From assembly GCF_002736105.1 (NCBI RefSeq), contig NZ_CP024123.1, forward strand, positions 1,170,001-1,234,000: a stretch of 64,000 nucleotides of DNA, given 5' to 3'. The notes below the pieces were generated by a model that was given only the letters and a program-made list of their open reading frames with translations, made no database searches and was not told the DNA's origin. Shown here piece after piece: positions 50,795 through 59,926 of the stretch (positions within the stretch are counted from its first letter, which is position 1; each line of letters opens with the position of its first letter). Made by a program: the position numbers and the translations under genes. The stretch comes from Solibacillus sp. R5-41 (lineage in GTDB: Bacteria > Bacillota > Bacilli > Bacillales_A > Planococcaceae).

Positions 50795-52099
50795 GTGAGA
50801 ATGGTTGATATTATTGAGAAAAAACGTGATGGAGGAGAGCTGTCAAAAGAAGAAATCCATTTTTTTGTAAAAGGATATACTGATGGCTTAATTCCGGATT
50901 ATCAAGCAAGTGCTTTATGTATGGCAATTTATTTTCAAGATATGACAGACCAAGAGCGCGCGGATTTAACGATGGCGATGGTTGAATCAGGTGATCAAAT
51001 TGACCTTTCTGCAATAGCAGGCATCAAGGTGGATAAGCACTCTACTGGTGGAGTGGGCGATACAACTACATTGCCGTTAGCCGCTATGGTTGCAGCAGTT
51101 GGCGTACCCGTTGCAAAAATGAGTGGGCGCGGACTAGGGCATACAGGGGGAACGATTGATAAACTAGAAGCAATTGAAGGGTTCCATGTTGAGCTTTCCA
51201 ATGACAACTTTGCGAAACAAGTAAACGAAATTGGCATGGCGGTCATTGGTCAATCTGGAAATTTAACGCCTGCGGATAAAATGCTCTACGCATTACGTGA
51301 TGTAACAGGTACAGTATCGAGCATCCCATTAATCGCAAGTTCAATTATGTCGAAAAAAATTGCTGCGGGTGCAGATGCGATTGTACTCGATGTGAAAACG
51401 GGCGATGGAGCTTTCATGAAAACAGTTGAAGACTCAAAACTGTTAGCACAAGCGATGGTTAAAATCGGTAATAATGTCGGTCGTAAAACGATGGCGATTA
51501 TTTCGGATATGAGTCAGCCTTTAGGGTTCGCGATTGGGAATGCGTTAGAAGTGAAAGAAGCGATTGATACGTTAAAAGGGAATGGTCCCGAAGATTTAAA
51601 TGAATTATGCTATACACTCGGCTCTCAAATGGTTGTGTTAGGTGGGAAAGCAAAAACAATCGATGAAGCGCGAAAAATGCTAGAAGAAGTTGTTGCAAAC
51701 GGAGCGGCGTTAGAAGTATTAAAGAAATTTATTACTGCTCAAGATGGCGATGCATCGGTCGTAGAGGATACAACACGCCTTCCACAAGCGCAATTTGAAA
51801 TCGAAGTACCAGCAAAGGAATCGGGCTATATTTCAAAAATTGAAGCGGATGATATCGGGACAGCAGCAATGTTATTAGGTGCAGGGCGTGCTACGAAAGA
51901 ATCTGAAATCGATTTAGCTGTGGGACTTGTTTTACGCAAAAAAATTGGAGATCCCGTAACACAAGGTGAGTCCCTCATGACAATTTACGCAAATCAACAA
52001 AATGTGGATGATGTGTTGGCGAAAATCTATCAACATGTTCATATTTCAAGCAACAAAGTGAGTGCACCGAACTTAATTGAAGCGGTTATTACAGAGTAG
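50795..52099 (+). CDS. pdp: Pyrimidine-nucleoside phosphorylase
   Basis: 434 residues. Seen: [37 protein letters not shown] (phosphate site), [19 protein letters not shown] and [19 protein letters not shown], the usual order of thymidine/pyrimidine phosphorylases. It releases uracil or thymine and (deoxy)ribose 1-phosphate, which deoB converts further. GTG at 50795 with GGGGGA eight bases upstream. In B. subtilis the purine enzyme pupG stands here instead; pupG is not in this window. Confidence 0.95.
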   Translation: MRMVDIIEKKRDGGELSKEEIHFFVKGYTDGLIPDYQASALCMAIYFQDMTDQERADLTMAMVESGDQIDLSAIAGIKVDKHSTGGVGDTTTLPLAAMVAAVGVPVAKMSGRGLGHTGGTIDKLEAIEGFHVELSNDNFAKQVNEIGMAVIGQSGNLTPADKMLYALRDVTGTVSSIPLIASSIMSKKIAAGADAIVLDVKTGDGAFMKTVEDSKLLAQAMVKIGNNVGRKTMAIISDMSQPLGFAIGNALEVKEAIDTLKGNGPEDLNELCYTLGSQMVVLGGKAKTIDEARKMLEEVVANGAALEVLKKFITAQDGDASVVEDTTRLPQAQFEIEVPAKESGYISKIEADDIGTAAMLLGAGRATKESEIDLAVGLVLRKKIGDPVTQGESLMTIYANQQNVDDVLAKIYQHVHISSNKVSAPNLIEAVITE

Positions 52100-52134
52100 A
52101 AGTTTGTCAATTCACTTAACTTAAATAAAAATCA

Positions 52135-52178
52135 AGCTATTAGTCACTCCAAGTATAGGGATGCTAATAGCTTTTTTT
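52135..52178 (+). terminator. Terminator of deoB-pdp
   Basis: AGCTATTAG (52135-52143) pairs exactly with CTAATAGCT (52164-52172), then TTTTTT. Confidence 0.75.
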
Positions 52179-52210
52179 ATTTGCTTCAGGGAGGTCCCTC
52201 ACTTTTATAA

Positions 52211-52779
52211 GTAGGGATCGTACTCATTTTATTGACTCCACATCTTTTACCAAAAGTTCCAGGAGCATTAGTAGAAATTGTCCTATCATCTGTAATTACG
52301 ATGCTATTTTTACAAGTTCAGGTCGTACCGATTGGTTCGACATATGGCGTGATTCCAAATACGTTACCTCACTTTCAAATTCCAGAAATTACGTTGGAAC
52401 GAATTTATATACTTCTCGGTCCTGCATTTGTCATTGCGTTGCTAGGAGGGATTGAATCGTTATTGTTTGCAGTTGTTGCGGATGGCATGGAGGAGGCAAG
52501 CATCATAGTAATCGGGAGTTAATTGGGCAGGTGCTTTTTTTGTTAACGGTATTTACGAGTTTAACAGTTGCTGTACAGATTGGTTTATTGCTTGCGGTCG
52601 TTCTTTTTGCCAAGCGCATGAGTGAAATGCTCGTTGTTGCAAAAGTTTTATCCGATATAAATTCGAATAAAGGCAAGCTACAAGCAAGTATTGTTTCGAA
52701 CACGCATGATTGTCCACAAATTAGTATATCAAATGAAACTACATCAAAAATCAAAGAAGTTGCTGAAGTAATTGGATAA
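52211..52779 (+). pseudogene. Remnant of a SulP-family anion transporter
   Basis: The first open part (52211-52522) reads VLILLTPHLLPKVPGALVEI and later ALLGGIESLLFAVVADGM, typical of the middle of SulP permeases. In a shifted frame the sequence then gives HHSNRELIGQVLFLLTVFTS and LTVAVQIGLLLAVVLFAKRMS, where NREL normally precedes about 100-150 further residues before the last membrane segments. So the N-terminal third and a central block are gone and the frame is shifted. No STAS domain of the usual kind is left beyond a short tail. Confidence 0.75.
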
Positions 52780-52788
52780 CCTCACTGA

Positions 52789-52817
52789 AGCCTCGAACAA
52801 TGTTTCGGGGCTTTTTG
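52789..52817 (+). terminator. Terminator left from the SulP gene
   Basis: AGCCTCGAAC (52789-52798) pairs with GTTTCGGGGCT (52802-52812) with a bulge, then TTTTT. Confidence 0.65.
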
Positions 52818-52920
52818 TATGCGCAATGATGTTTAAAATGGCTTGAATATCCCTATACTACTAGCAGTTGTCGCACAGGCACTACTTTTAGCGAATTTAT
52901 TCTAGTTTTGTCAGTCATAA

Positions 52921-52946
52921 AGGAAATTAGAAAGAAATAGAGAATT
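52921..52946 (+). promoter_or_regulatory. Candidate sigma-H promoter of the spoIIA operon
   Basis: AGGAAAT (52921-52927) and AGAAT (52941-52945) with 13 bases between them fit the AGGAnnT / HGAAT pattern of Bacillus sigma-H promoters. The spoIIA operon of B. subtilis uses sigma-H plus phosphorylated Spo0A. It lies 26 bases before the spoIIAA start. Confidence 0.55.
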
Positions 52947-52971
52947 TGCGAACAAGAAGGAGGGCGATACT

Positions 52972-53325
52972 GTGAAATTTAATATGACACTTCATCCAAA
53001 TCAAGTTCTCGTCATTAAACTATTTGGAGAGCTTGATCATCATCAAACAGAAAAGGTTCGCGCACAAATTTCCAAAGCAATTTTACAAGGGAATGTGAAG
53101 TTGCTTATTTGGAATTTAGAGCAACTGCACTTTATGGATAGTTCAGGTATTGGACTCGTGTTGGGAAGAATACGTGAGTTGCGAGCGGTAGATGGGCAAA
53201 CGGTAATTTTAAATCCATCTGAAACTATGCAAAAAATATTTCAATTTTCAGGGTTAGGTGGCTTGATTATGGAAGGCTCGGAGCAAAATGTGATTTTACA
53301 GGCAAGGGGGATTGTCAATGGATAA
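52972..53325 (+). CDS. spoIIAA: Anti-sigma-F factor antagonist SpoIIAA
   Basis: 117 residues, a single STAS domain with the phosphorylatable Ser in HFMDSSGIGLVLGR. In its unphosphorylated form it binds SpoIIAB and frees sigma-F in the forespore. GTG at 52972 with AAGAAGGAGGG upstream. The stop overlaps the spoIIAB start (ATGGATAA), indicating tight coupling, which is the known arrangement for keeping the two proteins in ratio. Confidence 0.95.
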   Translation: MKFNMTLHPNQVLVIKLFGELDHHQTEKVRAQISKAILQGNVKLLIWNLEQLHFMDSSGIGLVLGRIRELRAVDGQTVILNPSETMQKIFQFSGLGGLIMEGSEQNVILQARGIVNG

Positions 53326-53758
53326 CAAAATGACACTAACGTTTATAGCACGCAGCGAAAATGAAGGACTTGCACGTGTTGCCGTGACAAGTTTTATTGC
53401 GCAATTAGACCCAACGATTGAAGAATTATCCGAATGCAAAACAATTGTCTCGGAGGCTGTTTCAAATGCAATTATTCATGGCTACGCGAATAATCCCAAT
53501 GGCATCATAACGATCCATGCTATTCGCGATGGAGCAGCAATTAGTGTTGCAATTAAAGATGAAGGATGTGGTATTGAGGACATTGAACAAGCGAGGGAAC
53601 CACTTTACACAACAAAACCAGAAATTGAACGCTCAGGAATGGGCTTTACGATTATGGAAAGCTTCTCTGATTTTTTGCAAGTTGAATCGAGTGTCGGTGT
53701 GGGAACCGTCATTACGTTTACGAAACAAATATCTTCAGCACGCACACTTGTTACGTAA
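53318..53758 (+). CDS. spoIIAB: Anti-sigma-F factor SpoIIAB
   Basis: 146 residues, GHKL kinase fold: EAVSNAIIHGY (N box), KDEGCGIEDIEQA (G1) and RSGMGFTIMESF (G2). Binds and blocks sigma-F and phosphorylates SpoIIAA. ATG at 53318 with AAGGGGG seven bases upstream; a TTG at 53312 is too close to that site. Overlaps spoIIAA by eight bases. Confidence 0.95.
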   Translation: MDNKMTLTFIARSENEGLARVAVTSFIAQLDPTIEELSECKTIVSEAVSNAIIHGYANNPNGIITIHAIRDGAAISVAIKDEGCGIEDIEQAREPLYTTKPEIERSGMGFTIMESFSDFLQVESSVGVGTVITFTKQISSARTLVT

Positions 53759-53770
53759 CGAAATAGGGGG

Positions 53771-54550
53771 ATGAGTACGATCGAACAGTCATCTGAAACG
53801 TTATTAACGCAAGAACAAATGAGAAAACTCATTGCAAGTTCACAAGCCGGTGATAAAGAAGCACGTAAAACTATGATTGAAGGTAATACACGACTCGTTT
53901 GGTCCATTGTCCAACGATTTTCATCAAGGGGTGTTGAATTAGATGACTTGTTTCAAATCGGTTGCATTGGCTTAATGAAATCGGTTGATAAATTTGATTT
54001 ATCCTATGAGGTGAAATTTTCAACGTATGCCGTTCCGATGATTATAGGTGAAATTCAACGGTTTTTAAGGGACGATGGGATGGTGAAAGTAAGTCGCTCG
54101 ATTCGAGAGCTCAACTTTAAAATTCGCCATGCTACGGACGAATATTTAAAAACGAATGAAAAACCACCTTCTATTGGAGAGCTTGCGCAAATTTTGAATG
54201 TTACACATGATGAAATTTTAATGGCAGCGGATGCAATGCGTGATCCAGCAAGCCTTCATGAACAATTATTTGAAAATGATGGGGATTCCATTACATTAAT
54301 GGATCAGATGAGAGACGATAAGTCGGAATTACCGTTTGACTATATCCCACTAAAAGAACTACTAAAGAAACTTGGGAAACGAGAACAAGCGATTATTTAC
54401 TTCCGCTATTATTTGGATTTAACCCAAACGGAAATTGCTGAACGACTAGGAATTTCCCAAGTACAAGTGTCACGTCTTGAAAAGAAAATACTCGCACAGC
54501 TAAAGACCTGGATGGATTTAACAACGACTTCAAAGACGGTGAATAAATAA
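53771..54550 (+). CDS. sigF: Forespore sigma factor SigF
   Basis: 259 residues, sigma-70 family with regions 2 (NTRLVWSIVQRF, DLFQIGCIGLMKSVDKFDLS), 3 (VSRSIRELN) and 4 (RYYLDLTQTEIAERLGISQVQVSRLEKKIL). First forespore-specific sigma factor. The ATG at 53771 follows GGGGG without any spacer, which is unusual; an ATC nine bases on (53780) would have normal spacing, so a short uncertainty in the start remains. Followed by spoVAF without a gap. Confidence 0.95.
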   Translation: MSTIEQSSETLLTQEQMRKLIASSQAGDKEARKTMIEGNTRLVWSIVQRFSSRGVELDDLFQIGCIGLMKSVDKFDLSYEVKFSTYAVPMIIGEIQRFLRDDGMVKVSRSIRELNFKIRHATDEYLKTNEKPPSIGELAQILNVTHDEILMAADAMRDPASLHEQLFENDGDSITLMDQMRDDKSELPFDYIPLKELLKKLGKREQAIIYFRYYLDLTQTEIAERLGISQVQVSRLEKKILAQLKTWMDLTTTSKTVNK

Positions 54551-55993
54551 ATGACCAATCAATTGTTTGCAACTTTAGAAATTGCAAAAGCATACTTTGA
54601 AAAAACTTTTGATTCAGAAAATACGTTTGATGTTTGTATAAAAGTAATTACGGTAAGAAATTTACCGACGCTTACGGTTTATGTCAGTGGATTAATCAAT
54701 AGCGATACTTTGACGGAGCTTTTGGCTAATTTACAGTGGCAAGAAGAGGAAGAAATTGAGGATGAAGTTGAGTATTTTAATGGGCACTTCAACTACCACG
54801 GCAAGGAAGATGCAACGTCTATCGAGAATTTTCTGCTAGGAGTCCTTAGTGGGCGTGTTGGATTTATTACACGCAGTGGCTATAGTTTCTTAGCAGAATT
54901 CCGAGAATATCCTGGCCGAACTCCTGAAGAGCCGGATAATGAGAAGGTAATTCGAGGAGCACGTGATGGTTTTGCTGAAAACATTATTCAAAATACAGGG
55001 CTTATTCGTAGACGGATCCGAAGTGAAAAATTAAGGTTTCAAATGCACCAACTCACAACCCTTGGGCAAACGGATGTAGCGGTTTCCTATATGGAAAACT
55101 TGGTCAATGAAAAACATTTACATTGGCTTATTGAACGCTTACATCAAATTAAACATGACGGCTTAACAATGGGCGACAAGTCACTTGAGGAATGGTTGTT
55201 TAAACAAAAATTCCATCCATTACCTTTCGTTCGGTATTCAGAAAGACCGGATATTGTCGCAGCACATTTATTAGAAGGTCATATTGCGATTATTGTAGAT
55301 ACATCACCTTCAGTCATGCTTATGCCTGTGACAATGTTTCACTTATTGCAGCATGCAGAAGAGTATCGTCAAGCTCCAATAATAGGAACGATGATGCGGA
55401 TTTTAAGGTATATAGCGGTAATTTTTAGTCTAATATTACTTCCTATGTGGTATTTATTGGTGACTAACGATAATTTACTGCCAGAAAAATTAGCTTTTTT
55501 AGGGACAAAGGAACCGAGTGAAATTCCTTTGTTTTTACAAATAATCATTGCGGATGTCGGGATTGAATATTTGCGATTAGCAGCTATTCATACACCAAGC
55601 CCGTTATCGACGGCGATGGGTTTACTAGCGGGTATTACTATTGGGCAAATTGCAATTGATGTTGGCTTATTTTCAAGTGAAGTTGTGTTATATATAGCGA
55701 TTAGCGCCATTTTCACATTTGCACTTCCCAATTACGAGCTCAGCATTTCGGTGAAGGTTTTCCGATTATTATTATTAACAAGTACGGCTTTGTTTGGTTT
55801 GAATGGTTTCTTTATCGGTGGTTTCATTATCTTCAGTTATTTATGTGCATTAAAACCGATGAATGTGCCGTATTTATGGCCGCTCGTTCCATTTTTCCCA
55901 AAAGCCTTTATGCGTGTAATCATTCGATTCCCAATTTCTCAAGATGCACTTCGTCCGTATGTAATCGGTGCTAAACAGCGAAAACGTTCATGA
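54551..55993 (+). CDS. spoVAF: Spore germination/SpoVAF protein (GerA family)
   Basis: 480 residues of the GerAA family: a soluble N-terminal half (LSGRVGFITRSGYSFLAEFR, PGRTPEEPDNEKVIRGARDG, RRRIRSEKL) and a C-terminal half with five membrane segments (about 280-440). In B. subtilis spoVAF ends the spoVA operon and lies before lysA; it forms a germination channel with a SpoVAE partner. Here it starts on the base after the sigF stop, so spoVAA-spoVAE are missing from the place between them. Sigma-F or sigma-G control is expected but no promoter could be read. Confidence 0.9.
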   Translation: MTNQLFATLEIAKAYFEKTFDSENTFDVCIKVITVRNLPTLTVYVSGLINSDTLTELLANLQWQEEEEIEDEVEYFNGHFNYHGKEDATSIENFLLGVLSGRVGFITRSGYSFLAEFREYPGRTPEEPDNEKVIRGARDGFAENIIQNTGLIRRRIRSEKLRFQMHQLTTLGQTDVAVSYMENLVNEKHLHWLIERLHQIKHDGLTMGDKSLEEWLFKQKFHPLPFVRYSERPDIVAAHLLEGHIAIIVDTSPSVMLMPVTMFHLLQHAEEYRQAPIIGTMMRILRYIAVIFSLILLPMWYLLVTNDNLLPEKLAFLGTKEPSEIPLFLQIIIADVGIEYLRLAAIHTPSPLSTAMGLLAGITIGQIAIDVGLFSSEVVLYIAISAIFTFALPNYELSISVKVFRLLLLTSTALFGLNGFFIGGFIIFSYLCALKPMNVPYLWPLVPFFPKAFMRVIIRFPISQDALRPYVIGAKQRKRS

Positions 55994-56096
55994 ATCTACA
56001 TTGCATGACTTTCTCTCCTATGTTAAAGTTCTCATATAATATTTTGTGACTTTTAAGAAAATTAGTACACTTTAGCTAAAGTTAGGGGAGATAGGA

Positions 56097-57416
56097 ATGC
56101 ATTTATATGGAACACAGAAAATCAATGAACACGGACATTTAACAATTGGTGGTATCGATACGATCGAGTTGGCAAAACAATATGGAACGCCATTATTTGT
56201 ATATGACATCGCATTAATTCGTAAACGAGCACGTGGTTTTATACAAACATTTGAAAAATTAGGTGTGACAGCTCAAGTAGCGTATGCATCAAAAGCTTTT
56301 GCTTGTATAGCAGCATACCAATTAGCTGCTCAGGAGAATTTATCACTTGATGTTGTCTCAGGTGGAGAGCTTTATACTGCAATTCAAGCAGATTTCCCAG
56401 CGGAACGTATTCATTTTCATGGGAATAATAAATCGCTTGCGGAATTAGAGCTTGCATTTGAAACAGGTGTCGGCTGTATCGTGATTGATAATTTTTATGA
56501 AATCACTTTAGTAAAAGAAATTGCACATGCACGTCAACAAAAGATGAATGTTTTACTACGTGTAACCCCAGGTGTAGAGGCACATACACATGATTTTATT
56601 ACAACGGGTCAAGCAGATTCAAAATTTGGTTTTGATTTAAATAACGGTCAAGCGGATGAAGCGTTTGAACAAGTAGTACAAGATGAATACATCCAATTAC
56701 TAGGCTTACATTGTCATATTGGCTCGCAAATTTTCGAAACGGATGGCTTTAGCCTTGCTGCAGGAAAAGTGATGCAAAAAATGGGTGCGTGGAAAGCTTC
56801 TCATAACTTTGATGCAACCGTTTTAAATTTGGGTGGTGGATTTGGAATTCGCTATACAGAAGAGGATACACCACTTGAACCACACGAATATGTGGAAGAA
56901 ATGATAAAAACTGTACAAGCCGAAAGCAGTAAGCTAAAATTAGCAATGCCGGAGATTTGGATCGAGCCTGGTCGCTCTTTAGTAGGAGATGCAGGAACAT
57001 CACTTTATACGATTGGCTCACAAAAAACAGTTCCTGGTGTACGTGATTATATTGCTGTTGATGGAGGGATGAGCGACAATATCCGTCCCGCTTTATATGA
57101 TGCAAAATATGAAGCGATCATTGCGAATAAAGCGCAAGAAGCGAAAACTTGTACATACACGGTAGCAGGGAAACTATGTGAATCTGGTGATAAATTAATC
57201 ATTGATGCAATCTTACAACAGGCACAAGCTGGCGATATTTTAGCGATGTTCTGTACAGGCGCATATGGGTATTCAATGGCATCCAACTACAATCGTGTTC
57301 CGAGACCAGCAGTTGTCTTCGTGGAAAACGGCGAACATCAATTAGCGATCAAACGAGAGAGCTATGAAGATATTGTCCTAAACGATCTTCCGCTAACATT
57401 GAAAAAGGGTGAGTAA
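56097..57416 (+). CDS. lysA: Diaminopimelate decarboxylase
   Basis: 439 residues, PLP enzyme with alanine-racemase-like barrel. Lys in VAYASKAFACIA binds PLP; HCHIGSQI, GGGFGIRY, EPGRSLV and CESGD follow in the family order. Makes lysine from meso-diaminopimelate, the last step of the pathway. ATG at 56097 after TAGGGGAG. A small membrane peptide gene follows after three bases. lysA beside spoVAF is the B. subtilis order. Confidence 0.96.
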   Translation: MHLYGTQKINEHGHLTIGGIDTIELAKQYGTPLFVYDIALIRKRARGFIQTFEKLGVTAQVAYASKAFACIAAYQLAAQENLSLDVVSGGELYTAIQADFPAERIHFHGNNKSLAELELAFETGVGCIVIDNFYEITLVKEIAHARQQKMNVLLRVTPGVEAHTHDFITTGQADSKFGFDLNNGQADEAFEQVVQDEYIQLLGLHCHIGSQIFETDGFSLAAGKVMQKMGAWKASHNFDATVLNLGGGFGIRYTEEDTPLEPHEYVEEMIKTVQAESSKLKLAMPEIWIEPGRSLVGDAGTSLYTIGSQKTVPGVRDYIAVDGGMSDNIRPALYDAKYEAIIANKAQEAKTCTYTVAGKLCESGDKLIIDAILQQAQAGDILAMFCTGAYGYSMASNYNRVPRPAVVFVENGEHQLAIKRESYEDIVLNDLPLTLKKGE

Positions 57417-57419
57417 TCT

Positions 57420-57536
57420 TTGAAACTTTCAAGACAGGCAAAATGGGGCATTGGTTTATTAATAGGAATTATTACATGGTCATTGCTGTTCATTTACGTC
57501 ATAAGTCCGTTATTTTACATGTATACTACTAAGTAA
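57420..57536 (+). CDS. Small single-span membrane protein downstream of lysA
   Basis: 38 residues from a TTG at 57420: a basic start (MKLSRQAKWG), one membrane segment (IGLLIGIITWSLLFIYVISP) and a short tail. AGGGTGAG overlaps the lysA stop, six bases before the TTG, so it is translated with lysA if at all. The clear topology argues for a real gene. Function unknown. Confidence 0.55.
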   Translation: MKLSRQAKWGIGLLIGIITWSLLFIYVISPLFYMYTTK

Positions 57537-57629
57537 AGTGCCGTCTATTATAGCATTGGAAAATTGTGTTATTGCATTTCCGATTATCTTTTGATAGGAT
57601 TTGCAATGGTAGAATTGAGGGAATGTGAA

Positions 57630-57989
57630 ATGTTAGTACGATATAAAAAAGCACTTGAAAAAATTGCAATGGGCTTAATTTCATTAATGCCACAAGAAAA
57701 AGAAATTAAGCGCTTAATGGAAACCATTCAACATTACGAACAGGATGAAAATTGGGTTTTGTATTTATGGAAAAAGGATGACGAATATGTGGGTACAGTG
57801 GGCCTTGTTGAACAAGATGCCATTGCCACGATCCAACATATTACCGTAATTCCTTCTTATCGCGGAGAAGGTGTAGCGATGGAAATGTTACAGGAACTGC
57901 GAGAACTTGGATATGAAACCATTCGAGCAAATGAAGAGACAGAGCCATTTATACAGAAATGCATACCTATATTAAAAGAAGCCGACTAA
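57630..57989 (+). CDS. ribT: RibT-type GNAT acetyltransferase
   Basis: 119 residues starting MLVRYKKALEKIAMGLISLM, very like RibT of B. subtilis. GNAT features: ITVIPSYRGEGVAMEML (acetyl-CoA loop R-G-E-G-V-A). In B. subtilis ribT is the last gene of the riboflavin operon before ypuF and scpA; here no riboflavin genes accompany it, but ypuF and scpAB follow. ATG at 57630 with GAGGG upstream; in-frame upstream starts lack a ribosome site. Substrate unknown. Confidence 0.85.
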   Translation: MLVRYKKALEKIAMGLISLMPQEKEIKRLMETIQHYEQDENWVLYLWKKDDEYVGTVGLVEQDAIATIQHITVIPSYRGEGVAMEMLQELRELGYETIRANEETEPFIQKCIPILKEAD

Positions 57990-58486
57990 TGTTGGCTTCT
58001 TTTTTTTGATTCACGTGCAGCAAGAATATCTGAACGGTCACGTAGCATATGCTTATTCATAATAAAATGTGCTGAAAGCGGAGGAAGCGAAGTTATTTTC
58101 TGTGACACGAGAAGCTGTAGTGTATCTTTTACAATAGGAAGTTTAAACGCTACAAAATGCTGTGCTTCATGGATACGCTGTAAACTAATATGCATTTGCT
58201 CTAGTAAATCTTCCCTGTTAATATATTCATAAAAAAGATGGGAATCGTTTTTTTCAAAAATGGTTAGGGCTTTTTGCAAAATTCGGTTAGCGCCTAATAA
58301 ATTTCCTCGTCGCCAATGATACAAGCCTGTTGCTAGTTGTACATAGCCAACGAGTGGGTGGTGTTTTTCGCCAGGGGCAATTTCTTTCCAATATTCTTCT
58401 AACACCTCATGGCATTCAAAATAGTCCTCATTGCCATTAAAATAGCTACAATAATCGACAAACAATGGATGAAACAAAGGATGCAT
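57986..58486 (-). CDS. ypuF: DUF309-family protein YpuF
   Basis: 166 residues, helical. The family motif DYFECHEVLEEYWKE is at about residues 22-36, followed by HHPLVGYVQLATGLYHWRRGN. Function unknown. B. subtilis ypuF is also between ribT and scpA, but on the same strand; here it is inverted, so its 3' end overlaps that of ribT by four bases. ATG at 58486 after AAAGGTGAG; a GTG at 58495 is inside that site. Confidence 0.88.
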   Translation of the reverse strand: MHPLFHPLFVDYCSYFNGNEDYFECHEVLEEYWKEIAPGEKHHPLVGYVQLATGLYHWRRGNLLGANRILQKALTIFEKNDSHLFYEYINREDLLEQMHISLQRIHEAQHFVAFKLPIVKDTLQLLVSQKITSLPPLSAHFIMNKHMLRDRSDILAARESKKRSQH

Positions 58487-58575
58487 TGTTCTCACCTTTC
58501 CTCTATACTATTAAAATAAAATATTAATTTGTGTTATGATAAATTTCGACTAGAAATGACAGGTGGTTTCGTAAT

Positions 58576-59358
58576 ATGTCCTACGAAGTAAAGCTAGATG
58601 CCTTTTCAGGGCCACTAGATTTATTATTGCATTTAATTCATCGTTTGGAAATTGATATTTATGATATTCCGATGGCCGAGCTGACGGAACAATACATTGA
58701 TCATATCCATGCGATGCAAACATTAGAACTTAATGAAGCAAGTGAATATTTAGTAATGGCAGCAACACTTCTTGCGATTAAAAGCAGAATGTTAATTCCG
58801 ATACATGAGGGAGAAATTGATGATACTGAAATTGATTTAGATGATCCAGACCCTCGTGATGAGTTAGTAATGCGCTTAATTGAATATAAAAAATATAAAG
58901 AAGCCGCGATTCAATTGCAAGAATTAGAAAGTGAGAGAGGCCAAGTATTTACAAAAGCGCCAGCCGACCTTTCTGAATACATGCCAGATGAGCAACTTGC
59001 ATTATTTGATAAAAATGTCAACGTCTACGATATGTTGAGTGCTTTTCAAAAATTAATGCGTCGGAAACAATTAAAAAAACCGTTAGCAACCCGTGTAGCG
59101 AGACAAGAAATTTCTGTTAAAGAACAAATGCGCGCGGTAATTACTGTGCTAAAAAATAATGGGGGAAAAGTGATGTTTTCGGAACTTTTCACCTATGAAG
59201 ACAAATCAATGCTTGTGTTAACATTTTTAACGTTACTTGAATTAATGAAACGCCAAGTCATTTTTGTTGAACAACAAAAAAACTTCGATGATTTATCGGT
59301 TTTGTTACAAAAGGAGGATATTGGCGATGAACTCGAACAAATTACTGAGCCGAATTGA
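58576..59358 (+). CDS. scpA: Segregation and condensation protein A
   Basis: 260 residues, the kleisin of the bacterial SMC complex. N-terminal LDAFSGPLDLLLHLIHRLEIDIYDIPMAE (two adjacent parts) binds the SMC head and neck; an acidic linker (about 80-90) and a C-terminal winged helix follow. Works with ScpB and Smc in chromosome segregation. ATG at 58576 with ACAGGTGG upstream. Overlaps scpB by 32 bases. Confidence 0.95.
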   Translation: MSYEVKLDAFSGPLDLLLHLIHRLEIDIYDIPMAELTEQYIDHIHAMQTLELNEASEYLVMAATLLAIKSRMLIPIHEGEIDDTEIDLDDPDPRDELVMRLIEYKKYKEAAIQLQELESERGQVFTKAPADLSEYMPDEQLALFDKNVNVYDMLSAFQKLMRRKQLKKPLATRVARQEISVKEQMRAVITVLKNNGGKVMFSELFTYEDKSMLVLTFLTLLELMKRQVIFVEQQKNFDDLSVLLQKEDIGDELEQITEPN

Positions 59359-59914
59359 GGCATTATTATTCGTAGCTGGTGATGAAGGAATGACTGTTAA
59401 ACAGCTTGCCCAATATATAGAAGTAGAACAAATGGATATAGAAGCGGGTCTTAGTGAGCTTCTTTCACAATATAATGAAGGAGAAGAACGCGGTATTACA
59501 TTGAAACAACTTGCAGGTACGTATCAAATTACAACGAAACCAGAAGTTGCGGATACTTTGAAAAAATTGATTGAAAATCCGACTAATCAAGTATTAACAA
59601 GCGCTTCTTTAGAAGTATTAGCGATTATTGCATACAAACAGCCAATGACGCGCGCGGAAGTGGAAGATTTACGTGGTGTGAAGAGTGAGCGTCCAATCGC
59701 TACGTTAGCAGCACGTGCACTCGTTCAAGAAGTAGGTCGAGCGGAAGGGACAGGTCGTGCCATTTTATATGGTACAACGAAGGAATTTTTAAATTACTTT
59801 GGCTTGAAAAATATTAATGAGCTGCCACCTTTACCGGAGCAAATTGAGCAAGATGAAGAGCAGCCAACAGATTTATTTTTAACGAAATTCCAAGAAACGT
59901 TTACCCAAAAATAA
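59327..59914 (+). CDS. scpB: Segregation and condensation protein B
   Basis: 195 residues, two winged-helix domains: LLSRIEALLFVAGDEGMTVK and LEVLAIIAYKQPMTRAEVEDLRG with KSERPIATLAARALV. Binds ScpA and stabilises SMC-ScpAB. ATG at 59327 chosen because AAGGAGG lies 10 bases upstream within scpA; an earlier start at 59264 has no site. Confidence 0.95.
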   Translation: MNSNKLLSRIEALLFVAGDEGMTVKQLAQYIEVEQMDIEAGLSELLSQYNEGEERGITLKQLAGTYQITTKPEVADTLKKLIENPTNQVLTSASLEVLAIIAYKQPMTRAEVEDLRGVKSERPIATLAARALVQEVGRAEGTGRAILYGTTKEFLNYFGLKNINELPPLPEQIEQDEEQPTDLFLTKFQETFTQK

Positions 59915-59926
59915 AGGAGTGGCTCG

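Noticed and set aside
53517-53774. Overlapping plus-strand frame inside spoIIAB
   Set aside because: It is a shadow frame of spoIIAB; the real frame has all kinase motifs.
53771-53785. ATC start for sigF at 53780
   Set aside because: The spacing to GGGGG would be better than for the ATG at 53771, but an ATG is available and the family N-terminus is too variable to decide, so the ATG is kept.
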